From JAFARE01 sp963777285 (GTDB lineage: Bacteria; Chloroflexota; Dormibacteria; Aeolococcales; Aeolococcaceae): a stretch of 64,000 nucleotides of DNA. The notes under the pieces were generated by a model. That model had not been told where the DNA came from and searched no databases. It was given only the letters and a program-made list of their open reading frames with translations. The DNA lies in contig CAVZPR010000002.1 in assembly GCA_963777285.1 (NCBI GenBank), positions 310,001 to 374,000 of the forward strand, given 5' to 3'. Of the stretch, positions 58,433-64,000 are shown one piece after another (position 1 is the stretch's first letter; each line of letters opens with the position of its first letter). A program made the position numbers and the translations under genes.

Positions 58433-59140
58433 GTGCAAGACCAAGCAATCGCCGGAGCTCCCGCGGGGGCGCCACCACTCGCGGCGCCGGGCGTCAGGGA
58501 CGAGGTGGGGCGCAGGGGGCAGATCGTCCGGGCGGCGAGCACGACGCTGGCCCGGCAGGGCTACAACGACACCTCGCTGAAGGACGTCGCCCGGGAGGCC
58601 GGGGTCGCCCCGGGCCTGCTCCACTACTACTTCGAGTCCAAGCAGGAGCTGCTGCTCGAGGTGGTCTCGGCGATGGAGCGGGAGATGACCCAGGACTGGC
58701 AGGCGGCCGTCGCCGACATCGAGGACCCGCTGGAGCGCATCGTGGCCGCCCTGGACCACGCCGCGCTGCGCTGCTCGGAGCGCCCCGAGTTCTTCCGCCT
58801 GCTCTTCGACCTTTACAACCTGGGCCTCAGCAGCCCGGCCATCCGCGTTCGCTGCGCCGAGATGTGGGAGAGCTTCATCGACGACATCGAGGCGGAGGTG
58901 CGCCGCGTGCTGGGCCGCCTCCCTGCGTACGCGGTGGTGCCGCCGCGTGACCTCGCCGGCGCCGTCGCCGGCGCCATCGACGGCATCGCCCTCTCCGGCC
59001 TGGTGATGCAGCGCTCGCCGCGCGAGCTGTACCACGCGCTGAAGGTGCTGCTGCTGTCGCTCGTGGTGACCGCCTACGTCACCGCCGGCCAGGAGCCGCC
59101 GGTCGGGCGCCTCACGGAGCTGCTGGCGCGCCGTAGCTGA
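58433..59140 (+). CDS. TetR-family transcriptional regulator
   Basis: 235 residues. N-terminal HTH RGQIVRAASTTLARQGYNDTSLKDVAREAGVAPGLLHYYFESKQELLLEVV is a classic TetR domain; the C-terminal ligand-binding part is helical with IEDPLERIVAALDHAALRCSERPEFFRLLFDLYNLG. An ~25-residue Ala/Pro lead precedes the HTH from the GTG at 58433. No target operator is obvious. It lies downstream of the cNMP-binding gene on the same strand. Confidence 0.9.
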   Translation: MQDQAIAGAPAGAPPLAAPGVRDEVGRRGQIVRAASTTLARQGYNDTSLKDVAREAGVAPGLLHYYFESKQELLLEVVSAMEREMTQDWQAAVADIEDPLERIVAALDHAALRCSERPEFFRLLFDLYNLGLSSPAIRVRCAEMWESFIDDIEAEVRRVLGRLPAYAVVPPRDLAGAVAGAIDGIALSGLVMQRSPRELYHALKVLLLSLVVTAYVTAGQEPPVGRLTELLARRS

Positions 59141-59375
59141 CGTGGAGCCGTCAGCGGTTGGATGCGTGCGAGTCTCTCAGGCGCGGCACGACGGCTGGGC
59201 ACGGCTGCACGTCTGCTCCGCTCAGACAACCGGATCGCCTCGAACGATCGCGCGGCTGCGCCATTTTCGCGCTCTGTTCTCGGCGACCGGAACTCGCCGC
59301 AGACGTGCAGCGCGCGCCCAGCCGCAGTGACCCACGTCGGGCCATGCTCAACGGTCCAATGGTGCCGGTGACCGC

Positions 59376-59750
59376 GTGATGCAGCTCCGCTGCCCGAACG
59401 GCTGCGATGGTCAGCGCTTCGAGGCGCTCAACGCGCCGCTGATCGTCGACGCGGCCGGGCGGTACGTCGAGCACCGGTCCCGGGCGGCGACCTACGTGTG
59501 CGCCCAGTGTCAGGCGGTGGCCGTGGACATCGCCGCGGCGGCGCGCGAGATGCACCGCCGCGAGAGCCCGGCGCAGCAGGCACTGGTGTGCCCGGCGTGC
59601 GGGCTGGAGATGCTGCCGCCGGAGGACGATCCCTTCGCTGCGGTTGTCGAGTGCCCCGGCTGCGAGACGCGCTTCGGCGTCGAGGAGGGAACGCGGTACC
59701 TGCTCGGCGGACCGGCCCTCGACGACGCAGGCGGCGATGATGATTTGTGA
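59376..59750 (+). CDS. Zinc-ribbon protein of unknown function
   Basis: 124 residues with four cysteine knuckles: RCPNGC, YVCAQCQ, LVCPACGLE and VECPGCETRFG, forming probably two zinc ribbons (one at each end). The first pair encloses a short strand region (FEALNAPLIVDAAGRYVE). No enzyme motif, signal peptide or membrane segment. GTG 59376 or ATG 59379 can start it. The 235 bp upstream (59141-59375) hold nothing recognisable. Confidence 0.65.
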   Translation: MMQLRCPNGCDGQRFEALNAPLIVDAAGRYVEHRSRAATYVCAQCQAVAVDIAAAAREMHRRESPAQQALVCPACGLEMLPPEDDPFAAVVECPGCETRFGVEEGTRYLLGGPALDDAGGDDDL

Positions 59751-59945
59751 CGCTCGCCGTGCGGCTTCACAGCGTCGAGACTGAGCATCGCATCCCGCAC
59801 AGCGCGATCCGATACCGCTTAGGAATCCTTTACAGCGTGTGTCGCCGGCGCCATCGGCGCGTCCCCTCAAGGCCCGTATAACCGTGGACGGGTCAGTCAG
59901 GGGACTGAGGCGGGACCGCGAAAACGCTCACTGGGGAGAAAGCTG

Positions 59946-60311
59946 ATGGGGGCCACCGAGAGATCGTGGCTGCGGGGCGCGATCGACAGCGCACGCGGCT
60001 CATCGAGGACGTTGCGGGTGCGCGGGAGCCTCGCACTCATCGCCGCCTGCGCAGGAGTCGCCGCCCTGCCATTCGCCACGGGGGTGCTCGACGCACCGGT
60101 GGCCGCATCGGTCGGCGCGACCGCCACGCACAGCAGCGGGTGCACGTCGACCGCGGACACATCCGGCTCGGCGATGGCCCGCAGGGTCGGGACGCAGGCC
60201 GGTGCGCCGACGCCGCGGAAGGTGTCGGCCGAGGTGAACGGGCCGATGTACCGCAAGGTGGCGCTCAACGTGAGCACCGACGGGTGCACGCAAGCCACGC
60301 TGTGGGGCTGA
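59946..60311 (+). CDS. Small exported protein of unknown function
   Basis: 121 residues. A basic N-terminus and one hydrophobic segment (LALIAACAGVAALPFATGV, about residues 29-47) form a signal peptide or anchor, followed by a ~70-residue domain with two cysteines (SSGCTST, TDGCTQA). GGGGAG lies nine bases before ATG 59946, and TATAAC near 59877 is a possible -10. A strong hairpin follows. No family recognised. Confidence 0.6.
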   Translation: MGATERSWLRGAIDSARGSSRTLRVRGSLALIAACAGVAALPFATGVLDAPVAASVGATATHSSGCTSTADTSGSAMARRVGTQAGAPTPRKVSAEVNGPMYRKVALNVSTDGCTQATLWG

Positions 60312-60368
60312 ATGAACATCTGAAACTCACCTGATCGCTCCGGGCGATCGGTCGGGAGCACCTGAAGG

Positions 60369-60397
60369 ACGGGGGCCGGCACAGCGCCGGCCCCCGT
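60369..60397. terminator. Bidirectional hairpin terminator
   Basis: ACGGGGGCCGGC (60369-60380) and GCCGGCCCCCGT (60386-60397) form a perfect 12-bp stem with loop ACAGC, between the convergent exported-protein gene and the oxidoreductase gene. TCTC follows on the plus side. Confidence 0.8.
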
Positions 60398-60412
60398 TCT
60401 CGCATCCGAGCA

Positions 60413-61849
60413 CTAACGCGAGCGGCGCAGATGGCGCAGCGCCGACCGCGCGGCGTGCAGCCCGCACATTCCGTGCACCCCGCCACCCGGTGGCGTCGAG
60501 GCCGAGCACAGGAAGAGGCCACGCACCGGCGTCGCGTACGGGTCGTACCGCGCCGCAGGACGGATCAGCGTCTGACGGAGGTCCTGCAGCCCGCCGCCGA
60601 CATCACCGCCGACGCAGTTCGGGTTCATCCGCTCCAGGTCGGCGGGGGCGTGCACGGCGCGCGCCAGGATGCGCTCACGAAAGCCCGGCGCGAATCGTTC
60701 CACCTGCGCCTCCATGCGCTCCGTCATGTCGACCGTCGATCCGTTGGGCACGTGGCAGTACGCCCACGCGACGTGTTTCCCCGCCGGTGCGCGCGATGGG
60801 TCGGCGATCGTAGGCTGCACCAGCAGCAGGAACGGTCGCTCCGCGTGGCCCCCGCGCGCGACCGTCCGCTCGGAGTCGGCGATCATCTCGAGCGTGCCGC
60901 CGACGTGCACCGTCGGCGCGCTGCCGCACTCCGCCGCCGCCCAGGGAATCGGCGCGTCCAGCGCCCAGTCGAGCTTGAACGCGCCCGGGGCGTAGCGGAA
61001 CCGGCTCAGCGCGCGCCGGTATCGCGGTGGCAGCGAGCCGTCGTCCATGGCCAGCAGCTGCCGCGGCGTGACGTCGAGCACGCGACACCGCGCCGGCGGC
61101 AGCTCGCGCAGCGAGGTGACCTCGCAATCGGTGACGATCTGCACGCCCGCCGACCGCGCTTCGGCGACCAGCGCGTCCGTGAGCCGCTGGGAACCGCCGC
61201 GCACCACCGGCCAGCCGGCGGTGTGCGCGATCGCACCGAGGATGAGCGCGATGGCGGACGACGCGGGCGCGCTGAGCGGCAGCACCGAATGCGCACCGAT
61301 TCCGGCAACCAGTGCGCGTGCGGCTTGCTCGCGGAAGCGATGCGCGAGCAGCGTCACCGGCTGCAGGCCGTCGCGGGCGAACAGCGCGGCGGCGACCGGA
61401 TGGCGCAGGCGCAGTGGCGGTCCGAGAAACTGATCCAGGAGTGCGTCGAGACGACCTGTCTGCTCTTTCATGAGCCGCGCGTAGGCGCGGCCGTCGCCAC
61501 CCATCGTGGCCGCGGTCGCGTCGACGGACCGCTGCAGCAGCGCGGCGTCGCCTCCGTCCAGCGGATGCGCGAGCGGATGGCGCCCGTGCACGAACGTCGT
61601 CCCATGACGTGCAAAGTCGATCTGGCGCAGCGCCGGCGCCACCAGGGCGAAGAGGTGCACCGCGGGGCCGACGTCGTGGATGAACCCGGGAAGCGTCAGC
61701 TCGGCGGAGCGGCAGGCGCCGCCCGGCGCGGAGGCGCGTTCCAGCAGCAGAGTCGAGACGCCGGCGCGAGCCAGCGTGATGGCCGCGATGAGTCCGTTGG
61801 GGCCGGCGCCGACGACGACCGCGTCGTGGCTGGAGGCGGCAGCGCTCAT
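60413..61849 (-). CDS. CrtI/phytoene desaturase-like FAD oxidoreductase
   Basis: 478 residues. FAD dinucleotide motif AVVVGAGPNGLIAAITLARAG, then LLLERASAPGGACRSAELTLPGFIHDVGPAVH, and the C-terminal GLFLCSASTPPGGGVHGMCGLHAAR that closes the FAD site in phytoene desaturases and related NAD(P)/FAD oxidoreductases of the COG1233 type. Substrate unknown; no other carotenoid genes are nearby. ATG 61849 overlaps a TGA (ATGA) of the upstream metallophosphatase in its corrected frame, the usual coupling style in this genome. Confidence 0.85.
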   Translation of the reverse strand: MSAAASSHDAVVVGAGPNGLIAAITLARAGVSTLLLERASAPGGACRSAELTLPGFIHDVGPAVHLFALVAPALRQIDFARHGTTFVHGRHPLAHPLDGGDAALLQRSVDATAATMGGDGRAYARLMKEQTGRLDALLDQFLGPPLRLRHPVAAALFARDGLQPVTLLAHRFREQAARALVAGIGAHSVLPLSAPASSAIALILGAIAHTAGWPVVRGGSQRLTDALVAEARSAGVQIVTDCEVTSLRELPPARCRVLDVTPRQLLAMDDGSLPPRYRRALSRFRYAPGAFKLDWALDAPIPWAAAECGSAPTVHVGGTLEMIADSERTVARGGHAERPFLLLVQPTIADPSRAPAGKHVAWAYCHVPNGSTVDMTERMEAQVERFAPGFRERILARAVHAPADLERMNPNCVGGDVGGGLQDLRQTLIRPAARYDPYATPVRGLFLCSASTPPGGGVHGMCGLHAARSALRHLRRSR

Positions 61850-62617
61850 GGCTGCAGCTCGGGAAGCAGCCCGACCGTGGCGGCGATCGGCCCCGAACTC
61901 GTCAGGCAACGGCGACCAGTAGCGTGAGAAACGTCCGTCGTAGCCGATGAGGCGTCCGCCATGCGAGGTCTCGGGGGTCTCACTCCAGTGCGGCGTGTGA
62001 CCGTGCACCACGCGGCGCGCGTCGAAGTGCTGCAGGTAGCGCTGCAGCCGCTGCGGATCGTCGAACGCGTGCCGCCCGACCGTGTAGCGCAGCGCCGTGA
62101 GGACACCGCCGGGCGCGTGCGTCCAGCGATGCACCACGTCGTTGACCGCGTCGACCGTGTTCCCGAGCTCCGCGTAGCGGTCGTCGTCGGTGTGCTGCAT
62201 CAGGGTCCCGTCATCCAGCCGGATCATGAAGGGAAGGCTTCGCAGCCACGTCTCCAGCTCAGCCTCGGCCGCCACCTCGCGGAGATCAGCCCAGTCGCCG
62301 CGGCGGCTGAGCCAGAGCTCCTCCACCGACAGTCCGTCGCGCGTGCGCCAGTCGCCCACCTCCCGCACGCCGCGCGACCGCTCGAGCACCACCAGCAGGA
62401 ACAGGTCGTGGTTGCCCAGCACCGCGCGCGAGTTGCGCCGCGAGCGCGCCACGCGTGCCGCTGCGGCGCCGCCGCCGGCCCCGGGAACGCCACCCTGGAA
62501 GAAGTCGCCGAGGAAGACGGTCTGCACCTCGTCCTCGGGATACGGCGAGAGCGCGTCGCGCAGCCGTTCCACGTCGCCCTGCACGTCGCCCACCACGAGG
62601 ATCGGCAGCGCAGCCAC
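61846..62617 (-). pseudogene. PPP-type metallophosphatase with a G-run frameshift near its end
   Basis: Calcineurin-like phosphatase: ILVVGDVQGDVERLRDAL, VFLGDFFQGG, RAVLGNHDLFLL and VVHGHTPHWSE give the metal-binding GD, GD, GNHD and H-x-H motifs, as in ApaH/PrpE-like enzymes. After YWSPLPDEFG the read frame becomes Arg/Ala-rich and runs into the oxidoreductase. Shortening the G4 at 61894-61891 to G3 instead gives PIAATVGLLPELQP and a TGA that overlaps the oxidoreductase ATG. GTG 62617 follows TATTCT by six bases. Real mutation, sequencing error or slippage are all possible. Confidence 0.75.
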
Positions 62618-62623
62618 GCACCC

Positions 62624-62629
62624 AGAATA
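62624..62629 (-). promoter_or_regulatory. -10 element TATTCT of the metallophosphatase
   Basis: Minus-strand TATTCT lies six bases before GTG 62617, without a Shine-Dalgarno sequence, in the short gap after argH. Another leaderless-type arrangement. Confidence 0.45.
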
Positions 62630-62642
62630 CGGGCTGGTGCCG

Positions 62643-64000
62643 CTAGCCCAGCTCCGCGATGTGGCGGCGGTTCTCGTCGATGAGGTCCGTGGCGCGCCCC
62701 ATCTGGTGCGACACCGACCGCGGCCCGGGGCCGCCCGCGACCTCGCGACGCGCCAGCGCGCCCTCCATGACGAACAGCTCGAGCACGTCCGGCTCGAACG
62801 CAGGCGAGGCTTCGCGCCACTCGGCCGCGCTGAGATCGGCAATGGTGCGTCCGTCATTCAGCGCGCGCCGCACCACGGCGCCGACGATGCCGTGCGCCTC
62901 GCGAAACGGGACGCCGCGGTCCACGAGGTACTCGGCCACGTCCGTCGCCAGCAGCGCCGGGTCCGACGCCGCCTGGCGCATCGCGTCGGTGTCGAAGTGC
63001 ACCACGGACACGAGCTCGGTGAGCGCGGCCAGGGTCGTGCGCGTGACGTCGATCGCGTCGAAGAGCGCCCGCTTGTCCTCCTGCAGGTCGCGGTTGTACG
63101 AGAGCGGAAGCCCCTTGAGCATCATCAGCAGCGACATGAGCGCGCCGGCGACCCGGCCGCTGCGTCCGCGGGCGAGCTCGGCGACGTCGGGATTCTTCTT
63201 CTGCGGCATCAGCGACGAACCGGTGGCGTGGGTGTCGGGAAAGGCGACAAAGCCGAACTCGCTGCTCGACCACAGCACGAGCTCGTCGCTGAAGCGGGAC
63301 AGGTGCACCATCAGCAGCGCGCACGCCGCGGTCACCTCGACGGCGAAGTCACGGTCAGAGACCGCGTCCAGGCTGTTGGCGCTGAGCGCGGAGAATCCCA
63401 GGTCGCGCGCCGCGCGCTGCCGGTCGAGTCGCAGCGTCGACCCGGCGAGGGCGCCGCTGCCCAGCGGCGACACGTCGCAGCGGGCGCGCGCATCGAGGAT
63501 TCGCTGCAGGTCACGCTGCAGCATCTCGACGTACGCCAGCAGGTGGTGCGCGAGCGACACGGGCTGCGCGCGTTGCATGTGCGTGTAGCCGGGAAGCAGC
63601 GCCGCACGATGTTCCTGGGCCCGGTGCAGCAGCGCGTCCTGCAGCGCCGTGATGTCGAGCGCCAGGTCACGGCAGGCGCGCTTGGTGTACAGACGCAGGT
63701 CCGTGGCCACCTGATCGTTGCGGCTCCGGCCCGTGTGCAGCTTGGCGGCCGCGGCGCCGGCCAGCTCACCCAGGCGCCGCTCGACGGCCATGTGGATGTC
63801 CTCGTCCCACGCCTCCAGCGCGAAGCTGCCGTCCGCCACCTCACCGGCGAGGCGCTCCAGCCCCGCATCGAGTGCGGCGTGCTCCGCATCGTCGAGCAGG
63901 CCGATCGCGTGCAGCATGGCGGCCTGCGCTCGCGACCCGGCGACGTCGTCGGGAAGGAGGCGCAGGTCCACGTCGATGTCGCGGGTGTACGCGGTGACCG
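62643..64000 (-). CDS. argH: Argininosuccinate lyase, 5' end beyond window
   Basis: About 452 residues are visible; the frame runs open through 64000, so the first few dozen residues are missing. Fumarase-superfamily landmarks: EDIHMAVERRLGELAG, AKLHTGRSRNDQVATDLRLY, LLPGYTHMQRAQPVSLAHHLLAY, PLGSGALAGST and the mobile catalytic-Ser loop ATGSSLMPQKKNPDVAEL. It cleaves argininosuccinate to arginine and fumarate. The stop is 26 bp before the metallophosphatase start. Confidence 0.96.
   Translation of the reverse strand, partial: VTAYTRDIDVDLRLLPDDVAGSRAQAAMLHAIGLLDDAEHAALDAGLERLAGEVADGSFALEAWDEDIHMAVERRLGELAGAAAAKLHTGRSRNDQVATDLRLYTKRACRDLALDITALQDALLHRAQEHRAALLPGYTHMQRAQPVSLAHHLLAYVEMLQRDLQRILDARARCDVSPLGSGALAGSTLRLDRQRAARDLGFSALSANSLDAVSDRDFAVEVTAACALLMVHLSRFSDELVLWSSSEFGFVAFPDTHATGSSLMPQKKNPDVAELARGRSGRVAGALMSLLMMLKGLPLSYNRDLQEDKRALFDAIDVTRTTLAALTELVSVVHFDTDAMRQAASDPALLATDVAEYLVDRGVPFREAHGIVGAVVRRALNDGRTIADLSAAEWREASPAFEPDVLELFVMEGALARREVAGGPGPRSVSHQMGRATDLIDENRRHIAELG

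Noticed and set aside
59142..59371. Short open frames between the TetR gene and the zinc-ribbon gene
   Set aside because: Mutually overlapping frames without motifs, ribosome-binding sites or plausible composition.
60413..62857. Single 814-residue fused phosphatase-oxidoreductase
   Set aside because: The linker reads like out-of-frame sequence, and a one-base correction gives a natural stop overlapping the oxidoreductase ATG. The upstream part beyond 62617 overlaps the end of argH. Kept as a finding rather than a gene.

Overview
The window is 64 kb of high-GC, densely packed bacterial chromosome. Its gene content (a YrbE/Mkl/Mce lipid importer, a RecA-like ImuA'-ImuB-DnaE2 mutasome under a Gram-positive-type LexA box, a DUF6458-like protein, many GTG starts, 4-base stop/start overlaps and apparently leaderless promoters) fits Actinomycetota or a related high-GC lineage such as Dormibacterota. 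The sequence alone does not settle the phylum. All functional names rest on motifs and family resemblance read by eye.

Layout. 1-5.7 kb (minus): Mce operon with two permeases, an ATPase and at least three Mce proteins. 6.0-10.5 kb: a glycosyltransferase-GtrA-GAF fusion, a CPBP protease, two exported proteins and a soluble SppA-like protease. 10.5-16.7 kb (minus): SOS mutagenesis cassette imuA'-imuB-DUF6504-dnaE2, whose polymerase gene carries long palindromic insertions. 16.9-23.9 kb (plus): an epimerase and RidA, then a tyrosine catabolic cluster (HPPD, homogentisate dioxygenase, aminotransferase, FAH hydrolase, DinB-fold protein), with a tRNA-Ser(GCU) on the other strand.

24.0-28.0 kb: a 4-kb integrative element at the 3' end of tRNA-Ser(UGA), bounded by perfect 60-bp direct repeats. 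It carries an integrase, a coupled two-repeat protein, an excisionase-like protein and two genes without a known function. 28.3-36.6 kb: a DinB protein, a membrane-anchored YVTN propeller coupled to an HtrA-type protease, an MFS carrier, a small DUF6458-like protein and a membrane spermidine-synthase-like protein.

36.6-47.4 kb: phosphate and thiamine block. The pstS-C-A-B-phoU operon and a phoU-phoP operon divergent from phoR share a candidate PHO box (TAAC-N7-TAAC). Between them a TPP riboswitch precedes thiO-thiS-thiG-thiE, in which thiO carries a frameshift. 47.4-52 kb (minus): MarR, CYTH, serS, lysS, greA. 52.0-54.2 kb: a short promoter-terminator unit that may encode a ~78-nt RNA, a secreted seven-repeat protein with a VPNTG-type tail, and a lipoprotein. 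54.3-64 kb: dusB-coaX, ROK kinase, DegV, a cNMP-binding protein, TetR, a zinc-ribbon protein, an exported protein, a CrtI-like oxidoreductase coupled to a frameshifted metallophosphatase, and the start of argH off the right edge.
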